Shown in pieces: positions 9,410 through 21,618 of a DNA stretch of 64,000 nucleotides. A model generated the notes under the pieces. It saw nothing but the letters and a program-made list of their open reading frames with translations. It did not search any database and was not told the origin of the DNA. The DNA lies in NCBI GenBank assembly GCA_965238215.1, contig OZ250180.1, forward strand, positions 434,001 through 498,000, written 5' to 3'. Made by a program: the position numbers and the translations under genes. Source of the DNA: JAPULR01 sp965238215 (GTDB taxonomy: Bacteria > Chloroflexota > Dehalococcoidia > Lucifugimonadales > GCA-2712585). Each line of letters starts with the position of its first letter. Within the stretch, counting starts at the first letter, position 1.

Positions 9410-9833
9410 CGTGACACTTAGAATCGATAATCTGTGTCCCAAGTGTAACTTACAGCGGGCCGACTTCACTCCCCATCCCCGCACATCTACCTATTGTCCG
9501 CCCTCCTCACGCCCTGCTACCATCCCTCGACAAGCCCATGGATACCAACCACTCCCCATACACGACTACCCCCGCGGCGATGTTCCTCCGAGGCTTCGCG
9601 AGGAATCTCGCCGCCCTACGTTTTACGTTCCACTCCGCACCTACCATTACCCCAATCCATGACTCGTTTGCCCAAGTTTTTTGAAACGAGTCTCCACGCC
9701 TGCAACGAATAAACTCAGGCACAAAATCACCCCGACTCGAATTCCAAAACGAGTCATCTCCACGCCTAGCTCCTCCAAAACGAATACCTGCCCGCAATCC
9801 ACCATACACTCTGCTTACAGAACAACCATCAGG
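9410..9833. other. Intergenic region upstream of 16S rRNA
   Basis: About 420 bases with no convincing gene. The stretch 9670-9790 holds loose repeats of AAAACGA and of a CGAGTC..TCTCCACGCC motif (about 9684-9700 and 9748-9766), seen twice and degraded. They may act in rRNA regulation, but nothing firm can be said. Confidence 0.4.
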
Positions 9834-9863
9834 TTGACATGCGGAAACCGGCTTATGTATAAT
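9834..9863 (+). promoter_or_regulatory. 16S rRNA promoter
   Basis: A perfect -35 TTGACA (9834-9839) and a perfect -10 TATAAT (9858-9863) with an 18-base spacer. It sits about 80 bases before the 16S gene, as expected for a strong rRNA promoter. Confidence 0.85.
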
Positions 9864-9904
9864 GTGCCAGAGCTTCCGCAAAGAGGCTTTTGGAATCCTT
9901 AGCA

Positions 9905-9931
9905 CCTTAACAATTGGATAGTGGAAGGAAG
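9905..9931 (+). other. 5' arm of the 16S processing stem
   Basis: Bases 9915-9931 pair perfectly (17 bp) with 11608-11624 downstream of the 16S gene. Bases 9905-9911 pair with 11628-11634, leaving a small internal loop. Together they form the long duplex that RNase III cuts to release pre-16S rRNA. Confidence 0.88.
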
Positions 9932-9940
9932 TAAGGTAAT

Positions 9941-11459
<1,519 letters not shown>

Positions 11460-11607
11460 AGTTCCAACTCGACTAACAATCGAGTTCACTCCCAGGTCGG
11501 TCGGTGGGCGCCCTGCCCGCTGCCTAGGTTGAGCCAGGCTCCCGAAGCAGCAAACAGGGACCTGAGAAAACCCATCGTCTTTCAAGGTAACAATCGAAAC
11601 TTAATTG

Positions 11608-11634
11608 CTTCCTTCCACTATCCAGAGGTTAAGG
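11608..11634 (+). other. 3' arm of the 16S processing stem
   Basis: Complement of 9905-9931: 17 uninterrupted base pairs plus a seven-base outer helix. Closure here shows that the precursor contains the 16S rRNA alone. Confidence 0.88.
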
Positions 11635-11640
11635 CAAAAC

Positions 11641-11673
11641 AGAAGCCGGGCAACCCCCGGCTTCTTGCTATTT
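11641..11673 (+). terminator. Terminator of the 16S transcription unit
   Basis: A ten base-pair stem (AGAAGCCGGG, 11641-11650, with 11656-11665) and a five-base loop, followed by TGCTATTT. It lies right after the processing stem. Confidence 0.8.
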
Positions 11674-11882
11674 CGGTCAGAACCCCTCAACAGCGGGACG
11701 GATAACCATATCCTCCTGATTCATGGATACAAAACGGCGTCCGCTGCGAAGCCGCTCCTCTTAATCGCCACCTCGCGAGTCCGCGAGCCTAAGCACCTTC
11801 AGTACCTGCTGAAGGCCGTAGTCCTTTTCACACACTTAACCTGTTAAGTTAGGAGACGCCGCGCCAACCGCAACGCCTGGCG

Positions 11883-12410
11883 TTACTTGGTAGGAGCGTC
11901 CACGGCCAGATCAGTGGTTATGATGGCGAAAATCCCATCTGCATCCCGCACAGGCACAGAGCGTGTGATCATCCAGATTTCACCGCCGCCCACGTCGAAG
12001 TAGGGGTCTGTCCATACACCTGCGTTTGCAGCCAAGGGTGCAATGAGCCACTCCTGCTCTTCGATGTTGTAAGAGGGAGCAGCGAGGTCATTGCTTGCGT
12101 AACCGTCGGCTGTGCGGTAGACGTAGGGGCTGGAGATGACGACGCCCCATCGATCCAGCAGCGCCGCCGCGCTGCCAAAGAACGAAGGATGGGCCTCCAG
12201 GTAGGCCCGCAGCCGCTCCGTATAAGCAGCCGCATCCCTTGGTCGGTCCGCCGCCAGCTCCGTCGCAAAGGCATCCAGAGCGGTGACCACGCCGTCCCGC
12301 TGCGCCTCCTCGTCGGAGGCGTTATCGCCACACCCCTGAACAGCTACCAAAGCAAGCACAGCGAGAACCAAGGCCATCATCGCACGCATCATCCTAATAC
12401 CCACCATCAT
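11883..12410 (-). CDS. Cache (PDC)-like sensor-domain lipoprotein
   Basis: A 175-residue exported lipoprotein: hydrophobic segment at about 9-25, lipobox VQGC near residue 27, then a single soluble domain. The domain looks like the extracytoplasmic Cache/PDC fold of chemoreceptors and histidine kinases. Visible motifs are the WGVVISSPYVYR region, WLIAPLAANAGVWTDPYFD, and the closing strand motif SVPVRDADGIFAIITTDL. No transmembrane or signalling domain follows, so it is a free-standing ligand-binding lipoprotein. Several ATG codons cluster at the N-terminus and the exact start is open. It is divergent from the permease gene at 12589, but a functional link is only a guess. Confidence 0.72.
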   Translation of the reverse strand: MMVGIRMMRAMMALVLAVLALVAVQGCGDNASDEEAQRDGVVTALDAFATELAADRPRDAAAYTERLRAYLEAHPSFFGSAAALLDRWGVVISSPYVYRTADGYASNDLAAPSYNIEEQEWLIAPLAANAGVWTDPYFDVGGGEIWMITRSVPVRDADGIFAIITTDLAVDAPTK

Positions 12411-12588
12411 TCGAATTTGACAAAGTTAACCGAGTCGTGCAAAGCTGTCACTGCAATCAAACGTTCGCAGAACATTTGCCGGCTCTATTGCAGACAATGA
12501 GGTTGTGGGAACCACGCATTCACTTCGAGGTTATTCCCACCTAGTCTTCATGACCATCACACTTACAGAGGAAGGGAGGACGTGCAGG

Positions 12589-13551
12589 ATGCAGCAGTTC
12601 CTATTTCGTCGGGTAGGCCTGGCGCTCCTCGCCCTCTTCGCCCTCTCAATCCTGACATTCTTGCTCTTGCACACTGAACGCTCCAAAGCTCACCTTAACT
12701 ATGTGGCAATCATCGAGGCTTGCGTGGGCCACTGCTATTACCCAGAAGATCCACCTCTGCCTCTTCAGTACGCCCACTATGTGAAATACACATTCCAAGG
12801 CGACTGGGATGAGGCCTGGCGACTTGGCAGGAACTTGAGGGGATACTGGGAGGAAGGCTATGGGAATGCAGCCTTGAAGCGGATTCCCGCTACCTTGCAA
12901 TTGGCCTCTCTATCCCTTGCCCTGAGTGCCGTCCTCGGCATAGCCCTAGGAGTTTTGGCGGCCATCAATAGAGACAGTACTCTTTTCCGCTGGACCAATG
13001 TTGCGGTCTCCCTTGGGGAATCCGTGCCCATCTTCTGGTTGGGTATCACGCTCTTCTGGGTCTTCACTGTCCTCCTGGGCTGGCTTCCCGTCGGTAGCCG
13101 GGAAGGATTCACCCACGTGATCCTGCCCGCCATCACCCTGGCGTGGCTGCCTGCTATGTTGCTTGCAAAGCTTACCCGAGCAGCCATGATTTCAGCCCTC
13201 GATAGGAATTACGTCAAACTGGCCCGAATCAAAGGACTTTCCGAATGGAAGATAATCTGGAAGCATTGCTTGAGGAATGTCGCTGTTTCCCCTCTTATCT
13301 CCTTCGGCCTAATTGGTGGGGCCTTCATGACGTCATTGGTATTGACCGAAGCAATCTTCAATTGGCCTGGTGCAGGGCTCTCGACGTTACAATCAATTGG
13401 GGCGAATGGCTATCATCCGACGTTAAGTGGCTTGGTTCTCTTCTTGGGTGGCGGATTCATCCTGTGCCATCTAGCCGTAGATGTAATCCGGGCCTTGTTG
13501 GATCCCAGAATTCGGTACAGTGCTAGGACATACCCCCAATATGAGGTGTGA
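12589..13551 (+). CDS. Orphan DppB-type ABC transporter permease
   Basis: A 320-residue integral membrane protein of the binding-protein-dependent transporter permease family (DppB/OppB/NikB). The ATG at 12589 follows GGGAGG by ten bases and gives the expected N-terminus MQQFLFRRVGLALLALF, with the first membrane span inside. The loop after it is shorter than in typical DppB. The core spans, the LPAITLAWLP region and the ATPase-contacting EAA-like loop (LARIKGLSEWKIIWKHCLRN) are present. No DppC, ATPase or binding protein is adjacent, so partners must be encoded elsewhere (two binding proteins lie at 1-5.7 kb). Confidence 0.85.
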   Translation: MQQFLFRRVGLALLALFALSILTFLLLHTERSKAHLNYVAIIEACVGHCYYPEDPPLPLQYAHYVKYTFQGDWDEAWRLGRNLRGYWEEGYGNAALKRIPATLQLASLSLALSAVLGIALGVLAAINRDSTLFRWTNVAVSLGESVPIFWLGITLFWVFTVLLGWLPVGSREGFTHVILPAITLAWLPAMLLAKLTRAAMISALDRNYVKLARIKGLSEWKIIWKHCLRNVAVSPLISFGLIGGAFMTSLVLTEAIFNWPGAGLSTLQSIGANGYHPTLSGLVLFLGGGFILCHLAVDVIRALLDPRIRYSARTYPQYEV

Positions 13552-13655
13552 CCAAGAGGTGAATTTCGGCTGACCCTGACAACCTAGCTGGAGTCAAACC
13601 ACGTTTCGTCCTATCATAAGGGTCAAACACGACAATCATTAACAAGGAGGAAACT

Positions 13656-14090
13656 ATGGCCGAGTACATTCCCTCGCCCGCGCAGTGGGTGCGTGACCAG
13701 GTGGAGCTCTACGAAAGCAGCGGCGGCACCGATGGGACCACCCTCCGGGACTCCGGTCTGCCCGTCATCATTGTTACCAACCAGGGCAACCGCACCGGCG
13801 GCGTACGCAAGACGCCCCTCATGCGGGTAAAAGATGGCAACAACTACGTGCTCGTGGGGTCACGGGGCGGCGCTCCCACAAATCCCCAGTGGGTATACAA
13901 CCTTCGAGGGGAAAGCAACGTGGATATTCAAGACGAGACCGAGGTCTACAAGATGCGGGTCCGCGAGTTGGAAGAAGGGGAGGAACGGGCGCGCCTGTGG
14001 AATCTAGCCGTGGCGGCCTTCCCGCCCTACCAGGAATACCAGGTGAGCACGTCCCGCAGGATACCCGTATTCCTGGCAGAGCCAGCATAG
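13656..14090 (+). CDS. Deazaflavin (F420)-dependent nitroreductase family protein
   Basis: A 144-residue protein of the Ddn/FDOR-A split beta-barrel family, which uses the deazaflavin cofactor F420H2 to reduce quinones or nitro compounds. Diagnostic features are VIIVTNQGNRTGGVRKTPLM (cofactor-phosphate binding loop), NYVLVGSRGGAPTNPQWVYNL and the C-terminal PPYQEYQVSTSRRIPVFL. AAGGAGGAA lies close before the ATG. It stands alone between a permease gene and an oppositely oriented membrane-protein gene. Confidence 0.9.
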   Translation: MAEYIPSPAQWVRDQVELYESSGGTDGTTLRDSGLPVIIVTNQGNRTGGVRKTPLMRVKDGNNYVLVGSRGGAPTNPQWVYNLRGESNVDIQDETEVYKMRVRELEEGEERARLWNLAVAAFPPYQEYQVSTSRRIPVFLAEPA

Positions 14091-14139
14091 CGGCCAGCGT
14101 ACTCACCATCCAGCCGATATTCGGACAAGATGTTGGCAG

Positions 14140-14562
14140 TCAGTTGGTAAAGCGGATGATCAGAGGGACTACGATTGCCGTGACTGACAGGGCCGCAATC
14201 ACGCCGGAGAAGAGAAGATAACGGACGCCGTAGTTCGACATGAGGGCCGGCTCGTAATACTTGTCGACCTTGTTGTCGCGGTACATATCAATTAGACCGC
14301 TGAGCAGCATATTACGCGTCCGCCTTCCTAGTGCCAACGCTGCCACGGCAAGAATGTTAAGCAACACCGTCATGAGAATGAACACGGCCAATATGATGTC
14401 GTACGTGGAGGCATTCTCTTCTGCCGCGGCTTCCGAGGCCACCCCGAAGTTGATGGCCAGGACGATGAGATTAAAGACAATGGCAGTGAGCACAAAAATA
14501 GTATCCGTGCGGCTGCTCTCGCGGAGCTCGCTGACTATGTGGTCGTGGACTTGACCGAGCAT
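14140..14562 (-). CDS. Small membrane protein with three predicted spans
   Basis: A 140-residue protein of unknown function. The ATG at 14562 is preceded by GGAGGGG with a good gap, so I prefer it to the longer frame reaching 14691. A polar N-terminus (LGQVHDHIVSELRESSRTD) precedes hydrophobic segments at about 20-40, 54-75 and 112-135. A charged loop (MYRDNKVDKYYEP) separates the second and third. No family was recognised. Confidence 0.65.
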   Translation of the reverse strand: MLGQVHDHIVSELRESSRTDTIFVLTAIVFNLIVLAINFGVASEAAAEENASTYDIILAVFILMTVLLNILAVAALALGRRTRNMLLSGLIDMYRDNKVDKYYEPALMSNYGVRYLLFSGVIAALSVTAIVVPLIIRFTN

Positions 14563-14807
14563 TTCGGCCCCTCCGTTCTTCGGTTGGATATGAACAGATA
14601 TGGCTAATGATACAAGATAACCCGCCACTGATGTTCCAGCATACCCGGTAGTCAAGGGAAGGGATGGAGGACTGGAGGCTGCTGCACCCAAGGGAGGTGA
14701 TTGACCTCAAACCCAATTTCCAGTGCTAGCCTTCGCGAGCCTCGGACAGTTAGACTAATTGCGTTGGCTACCGACGCGCCACCGCATTCAACAAACCAGG
14801 AGTGATC

Positions 14808-15191
14808 ATGGCCCCTTTGCAAGTATATTGGGCACAGTCCATGAGCAATAGACAACGAGTTTGGTGCTCGCTCAAAGCAGTTGATACCGAGAACATCAAA
14901 ACGAGCGGGGTATACGTCATCTGGCATGGAGGGCGTGCGCCAAGAGTCGTATACATCGGCCAAGGCGACATTGCGGGCCGCATTAACCACCACCGCAGCT
15001 CAAGTCGAATGCTTCAATATGAATCCAAGGGACCGCTAATGGTCACGTGGGCCAATATCTCAGAGTCCGAACGAAGGGGAGCAGAGAAATATCTAGCAAA
15101 CACCCTAGACCCTCTACGGGGTGAATACGACGACATCCTGCCTATCCCCGTAAACCTCCCATGGATTGACCTACCAGCTTCTCCTCAATAA
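14808..15191 (+). CDS. GIY-YIG-like domain protein
   Basis: A 127-residue protein whose centre matches the GIY-YIG nuclease fold: GVYVIW at about 34 (GIY-like), then VVYIGQG at about 48 (YIG), followed by a conserved-looking arginine (GRINHH) near residue 58 and a helix with EKYLANTLDPL. It has no extra DNA-binding domain. AGGAG lies five bases before the ATG. Many such single-domain proteins are uncharacterised; this could be a small endonuclease or a non-catalytic relative. Confidence 0.65.
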   Translation: MAPLQVYWAQSMSNRQRVWCSLKAVDTENIKTSGVYVIWHGGRAPRVVYIGQGDIAGRINHHRSSSRMLQYESKGPLMVTWANISESERRGAEKYLANTLDPLRGEYDDILPIPVNLPWIDLPASPQ

Positions 15192-15405
15192 GCAAGGTCA
15201 AAGCGTCTTCACGCTCAGGCTCGTTGCTTTTACCACGGAGGACCTACACTTCACAATATATTGATGTGGGCCCGGTTAGTTGTACACCGCCACGTGACCG
15301 CGTACGGATTGAGTGCCACCGTGAGCAAGTAGAAATTAGCGCAAGCCATTTGGTCGGACATATACACCCACCGTCGACACGACCCCATGCCACAATGGAA
15401 ACCTA

Positions 15406-15546
15406 ATGGCAATCGTAGGGTTGGTACTGGGAATCATTGCATTGGTGTATGCTTTTGTTCCAGTCCTTGGGATATTCATGTTGAAGTGGAGGATGGCGCC
15501 GCACGACAGCTTGGACCAGCCGATATGGCTCTGGAGGAAGACCTGA
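15406..15546 (+). CDS. Possible 46-residue membrane peptide
   Basis: A short frame encoding MAIVGLVLGIIALVYAFVPV and then a basic, Trp-containing tail ending PIWLWRKT. The N-terminal pattern is like the first span of DUF4190-type membrane proteins, but only one span is present. The ribosome site is weak. It could be a genuine small membrane protein or the remnant of a larger one. Confidence 0.35.
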   Translation: MAIVGLVLGIIALVYAFVPVLGIFMLKWRMAPHDSLDQPIWLWRKT

Positions 15547-16011
15547 CTCGCAGAGGTCACCGCGGCATACCTGTCGATGACCAGACGGTAGTTTTCAGCG
15601 CCGTGGCCTTGGATTAAGTTCACGGTCGAATCCGTCAGCCCAAGCCTCCACCAGATACGGTCCTGGTTTCTATGAGGCGTTAAGATAGGTGTCTCGGCCA
15701 GCTGGGTTGGCACACAGCGCGAGGGTTGGGACCCACTATGCCTTAGGCACAAATAAGTAGCCCTAAGTGTCCTATACTGCGAACGTTTTCCTGGAAGATT
15801 TCCACATGAAAAGCGTTGAGTTGTCCATGACCCTGACCAGATGTAGCCAACAAGGGTGATGCCATTCATTTTGCTTGAATTTTGGGACCATCAGGGCAAA
15901 GATCGGCTTTTAACTCTTTCTCTTGACGCATCGCCCCACTGCCGAGGTTGACCTCCTCCGAGAAATCGCAATCAGACCCATAGATGCTGAGACCAACGGT
16001 AGCGCGTCTTC
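15547..16011. other. Intergenic region without recognised genes
   Basis: About 460 bases. Open frames on both strands have no ribosome sites and no recognisable domains. I see no RNA gene or clear hairpin. Confidence 0.45.
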
Positions 16012-16722
16012 CTACGACATGGAGTGAAAGTGCCGTTCCGTTCGGCCCGTTGCGAGCATGGCTCCAACTACTAGCAGCCACGCCATGAACGCGACGCCCG
16101 CTATGGGGTGCATTATTGTGGCCGCGTCTATCCAGACGAACTGCATGATAAGGCCGACTACCACCGACGCCGGGGCAATCTTACGGAGGGTTCCACCAAC
16201 CTTCCACTGGTACCTCGCCGCAATAAGCAGCGCCAACCCTGCTATCGCAAATCCCATCTTGCCCGTCAGCCATCGGAGAAAGTCCATTGTCTCTACAGGG
16301 CCGGAAACGATGACGTCGGCGCCGGCGGACGCCGACAGCACCAGAGCAAGGGCACAAACTCCGGAGAGGACGGTCACGGCGCCGGATGCACCCAAAACTT
16401 GCGGAACCACGGGAGTTGCGAGCCGCAGGCGGATTATCCACGTCTTCAGCAGGAACCAGGCGGCGGCAATCAACGCAATTCCCGACGCGATTCGGGCAAC
16501 TGCGCTAGTTGCGTACATGGCCCTGTTTTCGGCGATAGCACGCAACGACTCCAGCAGGGTTGGCTGGTCAGCGTCGGCAGTCACCCGAGCGAACACCATA
16601 ATGATTGAAGCCGCCGCTGTCAGGATGAGCAGCAATCCCGCTCTGCGGGCGGCGATATCCGGCGATAGAGCCTCTTTCCCCTGATGAGACCCGGGTGCCT
16701 TGAGGTCTTTCGGGCTGTTCAT
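16012..16722 (-). CDS. Multi-span membrane protein
   Basis: A 236-residue integral membrane protein with about six hydrophobic spans. AAGGAG lies seven bases before the ATG at 16722, which fixes the start. The N-terminal 25 residues are polar, followed by ARRAGLLLILTAAASIIMVF as the first span. The arrangement resembles DUF4386-type proteins, but I am not sure of the family. It lies 22 bases downstream of the broken HTTM gene on the same strand and could have been the last gene of that operon; unlike its neighbours it is intact. Confidence 0.6.
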   Translation of the reverse strand: MNSPKDLKAPGSHQGKEALSPDIAARRAGLLLILTAAASIIMVFARVTADADQPTLLESLRAIAENRAMYATSAVARIASGIALIAAAWFLLKTWIIRLRLATPVVPQVLGASGAVTVLSGVCALALVLSASAGADVIVSGPVETMDFLRWLTGKMGFAIAGLALLIAARYQWKVGGTLRKIAPASVVVGLIMQFVWIDAATIMHPIAGVAFMAWLLVVGAMLATGRTERHFHSMS

Positions 16723-16744
16723 GTATCCACTCCTTTCTGAATTT

Positions 16745-18170
16745 CTAGGTTGGAGCCTTAAGGATCCATGGCTTGGGCCCCAAACCAGGGCTAATTGCGG
16801 CAAGGTCCATCTTCGGGTGTATCAGTCGGATGCCAGGACGCCCATTGTACGTGACGTAAGCATCGGCCCGAATTTCAACCTCTTGGTACCCACGGGCGAT
16901 GAAATCGTCGCGAATCAAGAGAGCGGTAGCCAGTATCATGTCCGGCTGATACGCCATGCGTTCAACCTGCAAGGACGTCAGATACTCCTCCGGGTACACC
17001 AGCCGTTCCGTTCCGAATTCCGTGCTGGAAACCCGGAACTTCACCAAGCCTGTCTTCTCCGTCACCAAGACTCGCCAAGAGAATAGGTAACCTTCCTCCG
17101 TCCAGCGCACGTTTCCCGGATATCCCAAATGCCTGAGTGGGGCGAGAATCTGAATGCCGAGTAAGATAACTCCCAGAATGAGCGCGGCACGGACAGGCCA
17201 GGATAAGGCTTTTGCTTCGGCCGGAGGTGAAGGAACGGCGACAGGTCCCGGGATTGAGCTTGACGGGCTTGTCAATCGCCGCAGGAGACGTTGGGGCCAG
17301 TCCGGGTCGAAGAATATAAGCGTTGCACCGATCATTATCCAGGGGAACATGCCTATGGACGGGGAGAACAGGGCCGTCATCACGTGGACCGTCACCAGCA
17401 CGGCGTAGGCGTAAGGTTGTGTCCTCTTCCACAACAGCCAGCCAACGATGGTCAGGTCGAAGCAGGCTACCGCCCAGCTCATGGCGTAGGGCGCCCAGGC
17501 TTCCCTCAGAAACGGCCCGAAGATCGGGGTGTCCGTGTTGTTGAAGAGCCAGATTCTCAGCGGTTCGGCGTGAAGCAGCCAGTCAGTGTTGACCTTGGCG
17601 ATGCCGGCAAAAAGGTATACCAAGCCAATCTGGGCCCTCAGAATCCATACCGCCGCTAGGAGCGTGGTTTGCGCGCTCTTTCCTCCCGACGTCCTCCGAG
17701 CATCAAGGGAGGCCGTGCGATTGAGTTGTAGGAATATCATGAGGAAGCTGACCAGGCTGACGAAGTAATAGTGGTTCAGGTAAGTTGTCTGGTCGATGAG
17801 CTCCACGTAGGTAAAGAGGAGAAAGAATGCGGTGATAGACAGCCGGTAACGGTATCCGAGGGCCACTCCCAGGCTAGCCAGGCCCATCAAGCGCAAAGTG
17901 CAGGTACATTCCCCAACCGGGCCAGGGTTGAACTCATCCGAAGCCGTAGTAGGTGAAGTGGTGGGCCGGTTCGCTGTACAGCTCCGAGACCCATCCCATG
18001 GCCACGAAGCGGATGGTCGCCACGACTCCGAGGGTGCCAAAGGCGATTCGGAAGGCGGCAAGAGATGCCGAGGATACCGGTCTAGAACCGGCGCAAGTCA
18101 GGCGACTTGCAAGTTGGGAGCACCTGCTCTTCCACCGGTGAGCGATCACTCTTTGCGCAGTTCTAGTCAC
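16745..18170 (-). pseudogene. HTTM (vitamin K-dependent carboxylase-like) membrane protein, broken
   Basis: Relic of a horizontally transferred transmembrane (HTTM) domain protein. The N-terminal part (FRIAFGTLGVVATIRF through HHFTYYGFG) runs from a GTG at 18170 to a TGA at 17936-17934. The same frame resumes at once as VQPWPGWGMYLHFAL, so the TGA replaces a residue that is probably Trp (TGG). An extra base near 17884-17890 then shifts into the frame that carries the rest (MGLASLGVALGYRYRLS, LNHYYFVSLVSFLM, the C-terminal soluble domain). The GTG start overlaps the imelysin stop codon, so the two were once translationally coupled. Two lesions within 50 bases rule out a functional full-length product. 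Confidence 0.82.
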
Positions 18171-19293
18171 AGAAGGAATAAAAGCCGCTGGCCAACTCTA
18201 CCGCAGACTGTCGCCGTCCGTATCTGTGAAACCGATGGACACCCCCCAACAGGCTGACGATCTCCGTTGCAATGGTGCGCTGAACGTCCAGCAGGCGCTC
18301 GTAGAGGGTTTGCACCTGTGGCGTACGCTGGACAGCGGCGGAGCGGACCGGGTCGTTCACGGCATCCATTGCCGCCGTTGCGGCGTCGAACTCATTCCGC
18401 AACCGGGCGTCGGTGTCTTCCGAAAGCTGCGACACCAGGTCGCCTATGCCCAGCCCTTCGTCTCCGGAACCTTCGTATACCCCACGCATTCCCATCAACT
18501 CATGGCGGATGTCATTGAGGCCGTTGTCCGCCGACGTACCGGGGATGGCAGAAGGGTCGGCGGGGTCTTGCCGGAGTCCCATGGCCGCCGCCAATCTCAC
18601 GTCGACGATGTCCCGTATGAGGAAGAACTGAGTACGCACCACGTCTGCCACCGCGGCGGTGGGAAGCATTGACGCACTGGCCCGGTCGCTGAAATAGTCT
18701 TTGTACGCGGGGCGACCTTCCGATCCCTCCGCCCATTCGGCTAGGATGGCGCTAATCTCTTCGTGAGCCACCGTGACCAAAGCAACCAGGTATGGGCAGA
18801 CAGGAGCGGCCTGATTGGGGTCTATCAGATCGTCGTCGTTGCTGAAGAGGAGATATTCCATTGCGCCGAAACCGCGACGGTTGGACCCGAGAACGTTCCG
18901 AACTTCCTCAATGGTAGTAGGCGCGCCTTCAGCCAGCAGCCGGTCTATGCCAGACGTATCAGTGGGCGACCAGTCAAGCAGGCTGGTAGAGCGACGATCC
19001 ATTACTGGACCGAACCACATCGTTGCCGAACGCATCCAAGCACCGCGGGCCTTACGCTAGGATTGACGTGCTGTGTCCAAGGATGCAGCGTTGGGCGCAC
19101 CGCACAAGGTATTGACGGACTGCTTCAGACCGGCAGCCTCCAAAGCAAGCTCTTGGTAGGCGGGAACGATGACCGTGTCCGTCAGGCTTATCAGCACGTC
19201 CCTGTCCGAGGGACCACTACTCGACCCGCATCCGGCCAGTAGGAGCAGAAGGACGACAGGAACCGTTACGAATATGGTTAAGGCGTCATTCAC
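18163..19293 (-). pseudogene. Imelysin (M75/IrpA-like) lipoprotein, interrupted by an amber codon
   Basis: Imelysins are extracytoplasmic proteins tied to iron uptake. The first 78 residues form a lipoprotein signal (lipobox LLAGC) and the start of the mature fold (DTVIVPAYQELA). A TAG at 19059-19057 follows DTARQS. The same frame continues with RKARGAWMRSATMWFGPV, a classic imelysin segment in which the TAG position is normally Trp. The remainder includes RGFGAMEYLLFS and AHEEISAIL. Total length including the stop is 376 codons, right for the family. A TGG to TAG transition explains the lesion. It sits between the di-haem oxidoreductase and HTTM relics on the same strand. Confidence 0.85.
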
Positions 19294-19307
19294 GCTGCGT
19301 CGACTCC

Positions 19308-20433
<1,126 letters not shown>

Positions 20434-20440
<7 letters not shown>

Positions 20441-20868
20441 GGCGGCAAGGGCCCTGTTTTAGACCGCGCAACAAGACGTGGCGTAGTTTCCCAGTGTCAT
20501 TTGATTGTTCTCCCCGTGAAGACTGTAGACGTACACCAATGCGGGGGCATTGAGGACGCGGTCCCTTTTCGCATCCGCAGAATGTCTCTTCTTGTCTGGA
20601 TTCGGGCTGGCCACACCATCGCATGTTGCCTGCCACGCGATGTCTGCAATTTTGTCCTCAACGGACCGTCTTTTCTGATCGCAAAGAAGCGTGTAGGTTC
20701 AGTGAGCCTGTGATTGGGAGCCCAGATGGCTGCGGAGAACAGCCGCTCCAGCGTTTCACCGGGAACGGGGTCGTTGGTGAACTGCTTAACGCTACGCCGT
20801 CGGTAGATAGCATGATAGACGCCCACAGAACTTGCCGGTATTCTCACGTCGTTGCTGTCTAACTTCAT
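20434..20868 (-). pseudogene. Nitroreductase family gene, frameshifted and 3'-truncated
   Basis: The start reads as a normal FMN-dependent nitroreductase (YHAIYRRRSVKQFTNDPVPG, then AAIWAPNHRLTEPTRFF). Near 20650, in an AAAATT run, the frame is lost. The next frame gives ADIAWQATCDGVASPNPDKK and NAPALVYVYSLHGENNQMTL, then NYATSCCAV, which is family sequence. A TAA at 20460-20458 then replaces what is usually Gln (CAA). A few more family-like residues follow before the junction with the di-haem oxidoreductase relic. The last third of the gene is deleted. Confidence 0.8.
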
Positions 20869-21321
20869 TGTCGTCCCCTAACAGTGCTGAAACCTCACTT
20901 GTTGCCAGTCCTGTGTAGTGTCCACATACTACTATTTCAGTCTACACATTTATTATTCTCTGTGTGTCATAACTTCAATTACTACTCAATAGGTAATTCA
21001 CGTATGAATCGTGAGAATCGATAGGAAGCATTTGGACGGACAAAGAAACGATGGCTATCAGATAGTTCGTCAGGCGGATCTTGGATTGTCACACTTCGGA
21101 AGTACCGTCACTGCGGTTGCATTCACAAAAACGACACTCTGTCAATTGAGCCTGTAAAGAGGTTGACATCGCTTAGGACTATATAAGCACATCGAACCAT
21201 CGTTAAATGTGTATCCATTGTAACAAGATAGTCTACACATCTTGTTTCCTCAGACTACATATAACAGCCGTTTGCAGATTAAACAGATTCGGCGGGGAAG
21301 AAGGAGGAGAATGTCGTTAAC
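20869..21321. promoter_or_regulatory. AT-rich divergent control region
   Basis: About 450 bases, AT-rich relative to the flanks, between the broken nitroreductase (minus) and a lipoprotein remnant (plus). An 11-base word AGTCTACACAT occurs at 20939-20949 and again at 21230-21240. A palindrome with arms GTAGT and ACTAC lies near 20915-20933. On the minus strand TTGAAG and TAATAA with 17 bases between them form a possible promoter overlapping the first word. These look like operators of a shared repressor, but no regulator gene is nearby. Confidence 0.35.
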
Positions 21322-21618
21322 ATGGGTGAAAATTGCCAACTTGCCAGGTGGCTCATTTTCGCAGCCATATTTGCTGTGGTTATTGGGTTGACAGCTTGTG
21401 GGTCTGACCGAACAATGGCGCCCACCCGCGCCACCGCAGCACCTGCCGCTCCCACCGCGACTACGTCTGCCACTCCTGTGGCAACAGCTATGGTCCCCAC
21501 CGCTACGGCAGCTCCAACTACTGCGCCGGCGTTGCCGTCGACATCAACGCAAACAGATGGCTTAATCCCGGCTGCGGGCTCCGTCTCTGCGTTTACGTTT
21601 ACGATCCAAGGCAGATAG
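21322..21618 (+). pseudogene. N-terminal remnant of a binding-protein lipoprotein
   Basis: A 98-residue frame: signal peptide with lipobox LTAC near residue 26, followed only by a 55-residue Ala/Pro/Thr linker and a short tail. This is the anchor-plus-linker start of the binding proteins at 1-1557 and 3808-5754 without any binding domain. The end overlaps the 3' end of the intact typA gene by 57 bases in antisense. It is probably the stump of an iron or haem binding protein that went with the FecCD transporter relic now 2 kb away. A real small lipoprotein is possible. Confidence 0.55.

Noticed and set aside
15336..15869. A 177-codon minus-strand frame
   Set aside because: No ribosome site, no domain resemblance and a composition unlike its neighbours. 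I regard the stretch as mostly non-coding.
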